Shown piece after piece: positions 15,551-24,214 of a stretch of DNA of 56,691 nt. How positions within the stretch are numbered: the first letter of the stretch is position 1; each line of letters starts with the position of its first letter. Source of the stretch: Gammaproteobacteria bacterium (GTDB taxonomy: Bacteria; Pseudomonadota; Gammaproteobacteria; Pseudomonadales; Azotimanducaceae); NCBI GenBank assembly GCA_009843635.1, contig VYDB01000108.1, positions 1-56,691 of the forward strand, in the 5' to 3' direction. The translations under genes and the position numbers were made by a program. The notes under the pieces are model-generated. The model was given only the letters and a program-made list of their open reading frames with translations. It did not search any database and had not been told where the DNA came from.

Positions 15551-17047
15551 ATGCGAATTCGGTATTTGGTGATGGCCCTTGGCATGGCTTTGGGGCTGCT
15601 TTTCCTGGGTGGCAAAGCGCTGGCCCAGCCGTCCATGGGGCGTGAACACATGCTGCCGCTGTTCCTGTCCACGTCGAACTCATCGTTTACGCCCACCGCG
15701 AGCGTCGAGCAGCAGGAGGGTTTTGTCAGAATCATCAACCACTCCGATGAAGAGGCCACGGTGCACATTACCGGCTACGATGATGCCGGGCAGGCAGGCG
15801 GTTCGGCGACCTTGACGCTGGGCGCCAAGCGGACCATCCACCTCAACTCCGGGGATGTGGAGAACGGCAACGCCAGTAAGAACCTCTCCGGCGGATTGGG
15901 CGCGTCCTCGGGCGGCAACTGGCGTCTGCATCTGCGCAGCGAGCAGGACATTGAGCCGCTGGCCTACATCCGCACCCGCCCGGACGGTTTCCTCACCAGC
16001 ATGTCCGCCGCCGCCCCGGAAGGGCGCATGCGGCATCGGGTGTCCATTTTCAATCCCGCCAGCAACTTCAACCAGAAAAGTTGGCTGCGCTTGGTCAATC
16101 TGTCCGACAATGAAGCCACCGTCACCATCAGCGGGGTCGATGATGCGGCTGAAGCGGCATCCGGCGGTGAGGTCAGCCTTTCCTTAGCCGCTCACGAGGC
16201 CAAGGCGGTCTTCTCAGAAGACCTTGAGCCCGGCGGCAGCGGCCTGACTGGCATGTTGGGCGACGGGGCCGGCAAGTGGCAACTGAAGGTCGCCGCGGAC
16301 CAACCCATAACGGTGATGAGCCTGATGAGCACGCCCACCGGGCACCTGTCCAATCTCTCCGCCCCCAAGGCGGACTATGCCGGTCCGGCCAACTTCTGGA
16401 AGCTGTCGTTCACCGACGGGGTCGAAGACGACGGCTTTCTGGTCGTGATGCCGGACAGCCGCCTCTACGGTTGGCTGCCGGAGAGCGACGAGACGCGGAT
16501 TGCCGATGGCACCTACGATGCGGACTCGGGCCGCCTTGAGGGGTCCGGCGTGCTCTACGAGTCGGGCGAAATTGAAATTTCGGGGGCCAACATCGAGGGC
16601 GGCAGCGAAGACTTCGAATTGTCCGCCACCTATCGCCAAGGCGACTGGATAACGGGCAGCTACACGGTCGGCGGCGTTTCCCGGTCATTCACCGGCTCAG
16701 CCTTCACCGGCTTTGACCGCGGGGCCGACGCCACATCGCTGGTGGGCGAATGGATCACCACTGACAGCGACCTGTCGTTTTCGGTCAGCGGGGCCGCCGA
16801 ATTCAGCGGTGAATTGGAAGTTAACCCGCTGACCTGTGAGCTTTCCGGCATCTTGGAAGGCGTCAATCCGGCGTTCAACCTGTACGAGAGCGTCGTTGAG
16901 GTCGATTGCACCCTCATCAGGCTGGACGTGGAGTTGATCATCGCCGTCAACGACCGGCCCGGCGCGCCTGGCGGCGGCGACCACGCCTTGGCCTTGGTCA
17001 TTGTGCGGGACGAAGCAATCGCCGTGGGCGTCACCGCGACGAGGTAG
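15551..17047 (+). CDS. Secreted protein with two tandem beta-rich repeats, unknown function
   Basis: 498 residues. A signal peptide (about residues 1-26, cleavage near GKALA-QPS) is followed by two similar modules, about residues 32-156 and 160-274. Shared positions include R-II/LV-N-SD-EATV-I-G-DDA, a GLG/MLG-GW-type segment and TP/TRPDG-L-SMSA. A distinct domain (280-498) starts FWKLSFTDGVEDDGFLVVMP and has only two cysteines. GGGAGGCACTT before ATG 15551 gives a good ribosome binding site. Each module is probably an Ig-like beta sandwich. No enzymatic motif was seen. A surface, adhesive or matrix role is inference. It converges with the acylase gene with only 9 bp between them. Confidence 0.7.
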   Translation: MRIRYLVMALGMALGLLFLGGKALAQPSMGREHMLPLFLSTSNSSFTPTASVEQQEGFVRIINHSDEEATVHITGYDDAGQAGGSATLTLGAKRTIHLNSGDVENGNASKNLSGGLGASSGGNWRLHLRSEQDIEPLAYIRTRPDGFLTSMSAAAPEGRMRHRVSIFNPASNFNQKSWLRLVNLSDNEATVTISGVDDAAEAASGGEVSLSLAAHEAKAVFSEDLEPGGSGLTGMLGDGAGKWQLKVAADQPITVMSLMSTPTGHLSNLSAPKADYAGPANFWKLSFTDGVEDDGFLVVMPDSRLYGWLPESDETRIADGTYDADSGRLEGSGVLYESGEIEISGANIEGGSEDFELSATYRQGDWITGSYTVGGVSRSFTGSAFTGFDRGADATSLVGEWITTDSDLSFSVSGAAEFSGELEVNPLTCELSGILEGVNPAFNLYESVVEVDCTLIRLDVELIIAVNDRPGAPGGGDHALALVIVRDEAIAVGVTATR

Positions 17048-17056
17048 CCGCCGCCG

Positions 17057-19552
17057 CTATTCCTCGATCTCGACCGTCTCGCCGATCTGCGCGGCGCTGA
17101 TCTGGTCTTCGCAGTAGGGGAAGCGCACCCACTCCTTGCGGCTGTAGAGCTCGGTTTGATCGGCGTAGTGGGGCGACTCCGGATCGGTTGATTGGGAGGG
17201 CACCAGCAGGGTGTCGGCGATGGGGCACTCGTCGTCGCCCCAAGTGACCGCCTGGAGGTGGGAGTTGCCGCCGCGGGCAGCGTAGCCGCCATCGCCCAAC
17301 GGGGCCGATATGGCGCCGTACACGCCGAGGTCGTCGTCCCCGCCGTGGATGGGAATGCGCAGGTTGTTGCGGGGGGCGAAGTGCACGTCCCCCCAGGGCG
17401 CATCCAAGGCCACGTCGGCCTCTTCAAGCGCCAGCACCGCGCCGCTTAGGGCGGCGACCACCAGTTCGCGGTTGCGGGGCTCGTCCAGGTCGATGCCTCG
17501 GGGCGTGCCCAAGGGGTCGGCCGGGTCGAAGTCCTGGGCCCAGAATCGGTTGCTGTCCACCACGTTGGTGAAGTCGTCCGCCAACTCCCGGCGAATGCGG
17601 CGCCAGAACTCCCGGAACACCTGGGTGCCGCGGCTGTCGAGCTCCGCCTTGCGATCCCAGCCAGCGAGCACCGCGCAGGCTGCCAAGGCCCGCCGCTCGT
17701 CCTCGTCGGCGGTGTCGGCGGGCAGCGCCGCGCACAGGTTTAGGGCGTCGTCCAAGGTCAGTTCGGCGGCGAAGACGCGGTTCGTGAACATCAGGCCCTT
17801 GAGCGATTCGAGGGTGAAGCCGGGTGCGCTGTCCAAGCCATCGGTGGCGTTGCGCCGCTCCTCCACCATCAGGTGGCCGATGCGCGTGCGCAGCATCTGT
17901 TGCTGGCCCTCGCCGCCCAGCCAGCCGAACACCAGCGGAAAGCCGGTGAGCGGATTGTTGGGGTCGCTCAGCCAGTAGCTGTCGTTGCTGTTGCCGACAT
18001 AGTCCCGGGTGCGGACCTTGGGCCGTGCCTCGTAGCCGTAGAGGTTGGTGCCGGGCGGGCTGTCGGCATCCTCGCCCCACTCGCAATTCGCCTCGCTGCC
18101 GTCGAGCACCAGCGCCGCGTTGTTGGACAGCCCCGCCAGCAGCCGCCCGATGCGGGTGAGGCAGCCGTCGAGTTGCGCCTGGGTGACGTGGGGCACCACG
18201 GCCACCTCCCCGTAGAACGCCTCGCCGTGCCGGTCCGCCGCCAAGGTGTGGAAGACCGGTATGGCGATGGACTTGAGGGCCTCAGTGAACTCGTCCAGGT
18301 TGCTGGCCTGCCCCATGGCCCGGTACTGGTCGAAGAAGGTGGCGGCCCGCGGCTCGTTGGCGTCGCGCAGCGCCAGCACGCTGCCGTTGGCCAGTGGCCA
18401 AGGGTCAAACAGGCCGTTGAGCTCCTTGAGGTTGATGACCGGGCCGAAGTGCGAGCGGTAGAAGGTGTGGGTGCGCTCCTCCAGCATGCCGTCTTGGCCT
18501 TTCACCTGTATGGTGACGTCTTCGGTGGTGATGTCGCGCCACTCGCCTTCGTAGCGGTACTGCAGCAGGTTGTCCGGGTTGAGTTCGAGTTCGTAGAGCG
18601 TGAAACGGGTGGCGAAGGAGGTGGTGTGGGTCCAGGCCAGGTCGGCGTTGAAGCCGATGCCTATCCAAGGCAGGCCCTGCAGGGCGGCGCCGGCCACGTC
18701 GTACTCCCCCGGCAGGGTCAGATGCACTTGGTAGAAGCTGCCGTCACCGGTCCAGGAGCGATGCGGGTTGGCCAGCAGCAGCCCCTTGCCGCTTTGGCTG
18801 AGGTCGCTGCCCACGGCCAGGGCGTTGCTGCCGTGACCGGGACGGCTGAGGGCGCGGGCCAGCCGGCCCAGGCCCTCGGCCAGCTCAGCTTGGTCGGCTT
18901 CCTCGAAGGTGCTGGTGGCGCCGGGGCTTGGCCCGGCGGTGTTGAAGATCGCCCGGCGCACGATGCCCTCGTCGGAACTGCCCTTCAGTGGAATCCGTCC
19001 GAGCAGCATCCACAGGTCCGTGGCGTCGATTTCAAACACCCAGTCGGCATCCCGGCAGCCGGAATCGCCCTCGGGCAGGTTGGCCACCCCGGTCTCGCGC
19101 AGGTGGCGGTTCATGCCGAGGGCAAATCCCTCCACCACGCGGTGGGCTGCGCTGTCCGCATCGGGCAGGAAGTTGGCTTCGAAGGCTTCCCTGTCACCGA
19201 ACAGAAAGCGCAGCACCAGGTCGGTGACCGGATCGCCCCCCGCTTCGCCGAAAAACTCCGCGGAGCGGCTGGTGGCGGCGACGATGCCGCGCATGGCCGT
19301 GCAGAAGTTGTCCTGGGCGTAGGCGTACCCGTAGCCGTAGCCGAGGCTCCCCCAGTCCTCGGCCTCGATGTGGGGGATGCCGTACTCGGTACGGCGGATG
19401 GTGGCTTGGTACGTGGGCTCCGGCTCCGGGGTGGCAACCGAGGTCCATGACAGCGTGACGTCGCCCCCGCAACCGGTGCAAGCCAGCAGCAGGCCGAGGA
19501 GGAGAGTCAGTGGCCACCGTTTTGGGGGGGCGTAGTGGATTTTGGCGGGCAC
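17057..19552 (-). CDS. Penicillin acylase/AHL-acylase family Ntn-hydrolase lipoprotein
   Basis: From GTG 19552 the product is 831 residues. The N-terminus PKRWPLTLLLGLLLACTGCG is a lipoprotein-type signal. The alpha chain region follows (TIRRTEYGIPHIEAEDWGSL). The beta chain begins at the GHG-SNALAVG site, where Ser242 would be the autocatalytically exposed nucleophile. Downstream ANPHRSWTGDGSFYQVHL and GFNADLAWTHT match PvdQ/QuiP/aculeacin-type acylases, which cleave long-chain amides. Exported, so it probably acts on N-acyl amides, lipoamino acids or homoserine lactones. An ATG at 19621 would lengthen the N-terminus and overlap the divergent gene by 9 bp. The open frame to 20260 is spurious. 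Confidence 0.85.
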   Translation of the reverse strand: MPAKIHYAPPKRWPLTLLLGLLLACTGCGGDVTLSWTSVATPEPEPTYQATIRRTEYGIPHIEAEDWGSLGYGYGYAYAQDNFCTAMRGIVAATSRSAEFFGEAGGDPVTDLVLRFLFGDREAFEANFLPDADSAAHRVVEGFALGMNRHLRETGVANLPEGDSGCRDADWVFEIDATDLWMLLGRIPLKGSSDEGIVRRAIFNTAGPSPGATSTFEEADQAELAEGLGRLARALSRPGHGSNALAVGSDLSQSGKGLLLANPHRSWTGDGSFYQVHLTLPGEYDVAGAALQGLPWIGIGFNADLAWTHTTSFATRFTLYELELNPDNLLQYRYEGEWRDITTEDVTIQVKGQDGMLEERTHTFYRSHFGPVINLKELNGLFDPWPLANGSVLALRDANEPRAATFFDQYRAMGQASNLDEFTEALKSIAIPVFHTLAADRHGEAFYGEVAVVPHVTQAQLDGCLTRIGRLLAGLSNNAALVLDGSEANCEWGEDADSPPGTNLYGYEARPKVRTRDYVGNSNDSYWLSDPNNPLTGFPLVFGWLGGEGQQQMLRTRIGHLMVEERRNATDGLDSAPGFTLESLKGLMFTNRVFAAELTLDDALNLCAALPADTADEDERRALAACAVLAGWDRKAELDSRGTQVFREFWRRIRRELADDFTNVVDSNRFWAQDFDPADPLGTPRGIDLDEPRNRELVVAALSGAVLALEEADVALDAPWGDVHFAPRNNLRIPIHGGDDDLGVYGAISAPLGDGGYAARGGNSHLQAVTWGDDECPIADTLLVPSQSTDPESPHYADQTELYSRKEWVRFPYCEDQISAAQIGETVEIEE

Positions 19553-19612
19553 TATAATTCGAGTCCGTTGATCGGATTTTGGAATCGTCCCCAGTGAGGC
19601 ATCGCCGCGAGA

Positions 19613-20794
19613 ATGGACCATCATAGCAAAGGAAAGGTCACTCCAGACGCCGGCACCGTCGCCCGGGCGGCGGATTTTGCGGCGGAGATCCGGGAGCGGG
19701 CGGCGGACATCGAGGCGGCGCGGCGCATGCCCGAGGACTTGGCCGCCCGAATGGCCGCCGCCGGTCTGTTCCGGTCGCTGGTGCCGGCTCGGTACGGCGG
19801 CGGGCAGGTTCATCCGCGGGAGTTCTTCGACGCGGTCATGACCACCGCCGAGGCGGATGGTTCGGTGGGCTGGTGCCTGATGATCGGCGCCAGCACCGGA
19901 TTGCTGGCGGCGACGCTGGCGGACGAGGCGGCCGAAGCGTTGTTCGCCGCCAACCCGGATGCCATTGTCACCGGCGTCACCGCGCCCATTGGCAAGGCGG
20001 AGGTGGTGCCGGGCGGGGTACGGGTCAGCGGACGCTGGCCGTTCGGCAGCGCGTCGCAGGTTTCGCAGTGGATTTGCGGCGGCTCGGTGGTGCTGGAAAA
20101 CGGCGAGCCGCGCCAGGCGGCCCAAGGCGGGCCGGAGGTGATCCTGCCGTTGTTCGAGGCATCGGAGGTGAGGATTCACGACAGTTGGCACACGTCCGGG
20201 CTGTGCGGCACCGGCAGCAACGACATCGAGGTGCGCGATGCGTTCGTGCCCGAGGGCCACTGGGTGCCCCTGGGCGCGCCACCGCGGGTTGATGCGCCCC
20301 TGTACCGCTTTCCGTTTTTCGGCCTGCTGGCGCTCGGCGTCTCGGCGGTCTGCCTAGGCATCGCGCGTCACGCCATCGGCGCGTTCACGGAGTTGGCGGG
20401 CGGCAAGCGGCCGACCGGCAGCCGGCGTACCTTGGCCCAGCGGGGCAGCACCCAGCAGGACCTGGCGCGAGCCGAGGCGCTGGTGGCTTCGGGCCAGGCG
20501 TTGACCTACCAAGCCATCGACCGGGCTTGGCAGCAGGCGGAGCGCGTCGACCGGCTGGATCGGGACATCAAGGCGCAACTGCGGCTGGCGGCCACCAACA
20601 ACGCCTGGTCGGCGGCCGAGGCGGTGGATCGGCTCTATCACGCCGCCGGCGGCACGTCGATCTACCGCAGCAACGTTCTGCAGCGTTGCTTCCGGGACGT
20701 GCATGTCGCCACCCAGCACCTCATGGTGGCGCAGCCCACCTACGAGGTCGTTGGCCGCGTCATGCTCGGCATGGACCCCAAGACGCCGCTGTGA
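19613..20794 (+). CDS. Acyl-CoA dehydrogenase-fold flavin monooxygenase (HsaA/HpaB-type group D)
   Basis: A 393-residue protein with the acyl-CoA dehydrogenase fold: N-terminal helices with RMPEDLAARMAAAGLFRSLV, mid-domain TGVTAPIGKAEVVPGGVRVS and SGRWPFGSASQVSQWICGG, then LCGTGSNDIEVRDAFVP. C-terminal helices include YHAAGGTSIYRSN. This pattern fits the HsaA-like, two-component flavin-dependent monooxygenases that hydroxylate phenols or steroids, rather than true acyl-CoA dehydrogenases, because the catalytic Glu loop is absent. Such enzymes need a separate flavin reductase; none is seen nearby. A TATAAT at 19553-19558 may be its -10 box but lacks a -35. Confidence 0.78.
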   Translation: MDHHSKGKVTPDAGTVARAADFAAEIRERAADIEAARRMPEDLAARMAAAGLFRSLVPARYGGGQVHPREFFDAVMTTAEADGSVGWCLMIGASTGLLAATLADEAAEALFAANPDAIVTGVTAPIGKAEVVPGGVRVSGRWPFGSASQVSQWICGGSVVLENGEPRQAAQGGPEVILPLFEASEVRIHDSWHTSGLCGTGSNDIEVRDAFVPEGHWVPLGAPPRVDAPLYRFPFFGLLALGVSAVCLGIARHAIGAFTELAGGKRPTGSRRTLAQRGSTQQDLARAEALVASGQALTYQAIDRAWQQAERVDRLDRDIKAQLRLAATNNAWSAAEAVDRLYHAAGGTSIYRSNVLQRCFRDVHVATQHLMVAQPTYEVVGRVMLGMDPKTPL

Positions 20795-20795
20795 C

Positions 20796-22418
20796 TCACT
20801 GACTTGCGAGATATTCCTCCCTGACCTTGGCCTTGATGGTCTTGCCGGAGGCGTTTCGCGGTAAGGGACGGCGCTGAATGCGCACCTGCTTGGGCGCCTT
20901 GTGCTTGGCTAGGCGGCTGACGCAGTGGTCGATCAGGGCGGCTTCGGTTAAGTCGGCGTCCGCCTGGGGCACGACGGTGGCGACCAGCTTTTCGCCGAGC
21001 CGCTCGTCGGGCAGCCCGAAGGCCGCGCTTTCACGGACCGCCGGATGCTGGTCCATCACCCGTTCGACTTCGGCGCAGTAGATGTTCTCGCCACCGGAAA
21101 TCACCATGTCGGTCTTGCGGTCAACGATGTAGACCAAGCCGTCCTCATCGAGGTAGCCGAGGTCGCCGGTGGCGAACCAGCCGTCGGCGTCAAAGGCGTC
21201 GTGCTCCGTGTTGGCATATCGGGTCATCAACGTCGAGCCCCGAATGTGGATCTCGCCGGTCGCGCCTGCAGGCAGTGCCCGGCCTTGATCGTCGCGAACC
21301 TCGACGTCAACGGTTGACACGGGGCGACCCGCCGAGCGGGGATTGCCGATGAACTCCGAGCCGATCATCAGCGTCACGGTGCCGTTGCTCTCGGTCATGC
21401 CGTAGCCGGTGCCCATGACCGCGGCCGGAAAGGCGCGATGGATGTCGGCGAGCAAGGCGGGCGGCGTCGCCTGCCCTCCCACGGACAGGCTGGTGAGGCT
21501 GGAAAGGTCATGTTCCGCCAGGGTTTCGAGGCGCAGCAAGTCTCTATGCATGGTGGGCACGGCGGGAAAGGCGGTCACCCGCTCCCGCGCCATGAGCGCT
21601 GCGGCCTGCTCGGCGTTCCAGCGCGTCATGAGTACGACCTTGCCGCCCTGCAGCAGGCTGGTGAGGAACACCGCATGACAGCCGCTGACGTGAAACAGCG
21701 GGAAAATCAACAGGTTGACTGGCAGTGGCCGCATCCCGGCGAGCGTCCCGTAGTCGATGCCGAAGGCTTCGGCCATGCCCTTGGCGATGAGCGCTCCGGA
21801 GTACTCAATGGTCTTGAGCGCCGTCAGCACGCCTTCATGGGACAGGGAGGCGCCCTTGGGCAGCCCGGTGGTGCCGCTGGTGAACATCAGCAGCGCCTCA
21901 TCGTCGGGTCCGCGTGGCGTTTCGGGCAGCGGATGGTCCGCTTGGCCGGACAGGATGCGCAGGATCTCTGCCAAGGTCAGACCGTCGATTTCGGCCGCCA
22001 AGTCGTTGCGCTGGTGAATGCACAGCCGGCATTGGGTCGAGGACAGGCAGTGGTTGACCTCATCGGCGCCCGCCCGGGCGTTGATCAGCGCCGGCACCGC
22101 GCCGATGGCGCTAATGGCGATGAAGCTCAGCATCCACTCGGGCGAGTTGGACAGGACCAGGCCAATGCGGTCGCCGGGTTCAACGGCGCATTGGTTGGCC
22201 AGATGGTGGGCCAGGCGGGCGGCCTGGGTGCGGCACTCGGCGAAGGTCAGCCGGGCGTCTTCGTGCACGATGAACTCGCGTTCCCCATAGGTCTCCAGGC
22301 ATTTGAAGACCTGGCTCAAGTAAGCGTGGTTCTCGGCGAACACGCGAACCTTGTGCCCGCCCCGAGGCTTCTCGCGGATCCTGTAGGCTGCGGCAGCGGC
22401 TTCCCAAGTGGCGTCCAT
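20796..22418 (-). CDS. AMP-binding acyl-CoA synthetase
   Basis: A 540-residue adenylate-forming ligase that activates a carboxylic acid to its acyl-CoA through acyl-AMP. Signatures are MFTSGTTGLPKGASLSHEGV, GTGYGMTESNG, DGWFATGDLGYLDEDG and RKTDMVISGGENIYCAEVE. The catalytic Lys lies in NASGKTIKAKV near the C-terminus. ATG 22418 is chosen for the AAAGGAG 4-nt-spaced upstream (minus strand); the open frame begins 18 codons earlier. It converges with the oxygenase gene with one base between them and diverges from the SDR at 22528. The substrate is likely a medium/long-chain or cyclic acid. Confidence 0.88.
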   Translation of the reverse strand: MDATWEAAAAAYRIREKPRGGHKVRVFAENHAYLSQVFKCLETYGEREFIVHEDARLTFAECRTQAARLAHHLANQCAVEPGDRIGLVLSNSPEWMLSFIAISAIGAVPALINARAGADEVNHCLSSTQCRLCIHQRNDLAAEIDGLTLAEILRILSGQADHPLPETPRGPDDEALLMFTSGTTGLPKGASLSHEGVLTALKTIEYSGALIAKGMAEAFGIDYGTLAGMRPLPVNLLIFPLFHVSGCHAVFLTSLLQGGKVVLMTRWNAEQAAALMARERVTAFPAVPTMHRDLLRLETLAEHDLSSLTSLSVGGQATPPALLADIHRAFPAAVMGTGYGMTESNGTVTLMIGSEFIGNPRSAGRPVSTVDVEVRDDQGRALPAGATGEIHIRGSTLMTRYANTEHDAFDADGWFATGDLGYLDEDGLVYIVDRKTDMVISGGENIYCAEVERVMDQHPAVRESAAFGLPDERLGEKLVATVVPQADADLTEAALIDHCVSRLAKHKAPKQVRIQRRPLPRNASGKTIKAKVREEYLASQ

Positions 22419-22527
22419 CTCACTCCTTTGCAGCAAGCGCAGCGGCATGCGCGCTCGCCTATCCATGCCCATTTCGGGCGGTTAGACTAGCGAACCTTCG
22501 CAACAGTGCAAGGCGCGGAGAGCGAGC

Positions 22528-23301
22528 TTGGAACGATTTGCAGGCCGTGTTGGCTTGGTGACCGGGGGCAGCGAGGGCATTGGCCTGGCCATCGCTGGCC
22601 GGTTGATTGAGGAGGGCGCCACGGTGACCGTTTGCGGCCGGCGGGCAGAGGCGCTGGCTGCGGCACGGGAGGCGTTGGGCGAGCGGGCGAGCACGCAACA
22701 GCTTGACGTGGCCGATGCGCCGGCGCTGCAGGCGTTGATCCACGAGATCCAGGGTCGTCATGGGCGCTTCGACTTCCTGGTCAACAACGCCATGCACGTC
22801 GGCTGGAGCGCCATTGGGGACACTAGCCTCACGGCCTTCCAGCAGGACTTCCGCATCAACGTGGATGCCGCCTTCGCCGCCACCCAGGCGGCCATGGAGA
22901 TCATGGTGACCCAGGGCCGGGGCGCGATCGTCAACATCGCCTCGATCAACGGGCTGCTGGCCATCGACAACATGGCGGCCTATTCCGCTTCCAAGGCGGC
23001 GCTCGTCCACTTTTCCAAGTGCGCGGCCATGGAGGGTGCGCCCCGGGGCGTGCGCGTCAATGCCGTGGCGCCGGGGGTCATCGCCACGCCGAGCACCGCC
23101 GAAGCCTTGGGGGGCGTGCCCGGCTACACCGAGGCGGTGGCAGGCGGCGTGCCGATGAACCGGCTCGGCGAGCCGGAGGAGGTGGCGGCTGCGGTCGCCT
23201 TTCTGCTTTCCGACGAGGCGAGCTACGTGACCGGCGTATGCCTGTCCGTGGACGGCGGCAAGGCATCGCAGCTCGTGGTTCCGCCGCCGCCGGGCGCCTA
23301 G
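22528..23301 (+). CDS. SDR-family oxidoreductase (FabG-like)
   Basis: A 257-residue classical SDR: TGGSEGIG near residue 13, Ser in NIASINGLLAIDN, and YSASKAALVHFS. The usual NNAG is NNAM here, a tolerated change. VCGRRAEAL after beta2 (Arg pair) suggests NADP(H). The C-terminus ends in proline-rich VVPPPPGA instead of the usual short tail. The start is TTG 22528; no ATG precedes the cofactor motif. It heads a same-direction run of four acyl-CoA genes to 26589. Confidence 0.85.
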   Translation: MERFAGRVGLVTGGSEGIGLAIAGRLIEEGATVTVCGRRAEALAAAREALGERASTQQLDVADAPALQALIHEIQGRHGRFDFLVNNAMHVGWSAIGDTSLTAFQQDFRINVDAAFAATQAAMEIMVTQGRGAIVNIASINGLLAIDNMAAYSASKAALVHFSKCAAMEGAPRGVRVNAVAPGVIATPSTAEALGGVPGYTEAVAGGVPMNRLGEPEEVAAAVAFLLSDEASYVTGVCLSVDGGKASQLVVPPPPGA

Positions 23302-23330
23302 CTGGGTCAGAACCAAATGGAGGAAGGGCG

Positions 23331-24161
23331 ATGAGCGAGACGTCTCTTGAGGGCAAGGTCGCGGTGGTCACCGGCGCCGGCCAAGGCATGGGGCGGGCCG
23401 CAACGCGGCTGCTGTCGGAGCGCGGCGCGGCGGTTGCGGCCCTGGACCTGAACGAAGCGGGCGCCGCGCAAACCATCGCCGGCCTCACCGGCCCGGCGCT
23501 CGCGTTGCATTGCGACGTCAGCGCCAGCGCGTCGGTGAACGAGGCGTTCGACCGGGTGGGAGCGGAACTCGGGTCGGTGAGCGTGCTGGTCAACAACGCC
23601 GGGATTGGCCGCGCCGAGGGCGACGGCAGCGAGCGGATGTACGAACTCATGGCCCAGCGCAACGCGGAGCTTGAGGCCAGCGGGGAGGCCGAAACCCACA
23701 TCGACCACATCGTCTTCATGGAAGACCAAGGCTGGCGCGGCGTGCTGGGCGTGAACCTGGACGGCGCCTTTCATTGCGCACGGGCCGCGGTACGCTCCAT
23801 GGTCAGGGCGGGGATTGCCGGATCAATCATCAACATCTCGTCCACCGCCGCCCAATCCGGCGAGGGCCCCATCCACTACGTGACCAGCAAGGCGGCCCTG
23901 ATCGGGCTCACCCGTGGCCTGGCGCGGGAGCTCGGGTCGCGGCGCATCCGCGTGAACGCCGTGGCGCCTGGCCCGACCAACACGCCGATCATGGACGGCA
24001 TTCCCGAAGCCTGGATCCGCGACATGGAAAGCGCCATTCCCCTCGGCCGCATGGCGGAGCCGGGCGAAATCGCCCAAGCGGTTTGCTGGCTGGCCAGCGA
24101 CGCCTCCAGCATGTGCACCGGTTCGGTGCTGGTGGCCAATGGAGGCAGCTACTTTTTCTAG
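23331..24161 (+). CDS. SDR-family oxidoreductase
   Basis: A 276-residue short-chain dehydrogenase with TGAGQGMG, NNAG and the catalytic set ISSTAAQSGEG then HYVTSKAAL. An insertion after NNAG (RAEGDGSERMYELMAQRNAE, roughly residues 90-125) is longer than in FabG. AALDLN after beta2 suggests NAD+. ATG 23331 follows GGAGGAAGG; the open frame to 23019 is another gene in a different frame. It lies 29 bp after the preceding SDR. Probably a hydroxyacyl or cyclic alcohol dehydrogenase. Confidence 0.85.
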   Translation: MSETSLEGKVAVVTGAGQGMGRAATRLLSERGAAVAALDLNEAGAAQTIAGLTGPALALHCDVSASASVNEAFDRVGAELGSVSVLVNNAGIGRAEGDGSERMYELMAQRNAELEASGEAETHIDHIVFMEDQGWRGVLGVNLDGAFHCARAAVRSMVRAGIAGSIINISSTAAQSGEGPIHYVTSKAALIGLTRGLARELGSRRIRVNAVAPGPTNTPIMDGIPEAWIRDMESAIPLGRMAEPGEIAQAVCWLASDASSMCTGSVLVANGGSYFF

Positions 24162-24214
24162 CGGTCAGCCGTGTTAAATTGCGCGGCCACGTACACCAAC
24201 CAATGGAAGCAGGG

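Noticed and set aside
19553-19558. TATAAT as a firm -10 box
   Set aside because: No -35 hexamer at the right distance on either strand, so not listed as a promoter.
19622-20260. N-terminal extension of the acylase frame
   Set aside because: Antisense to the oxygenase gene; the signal peptide begins only after 19552.
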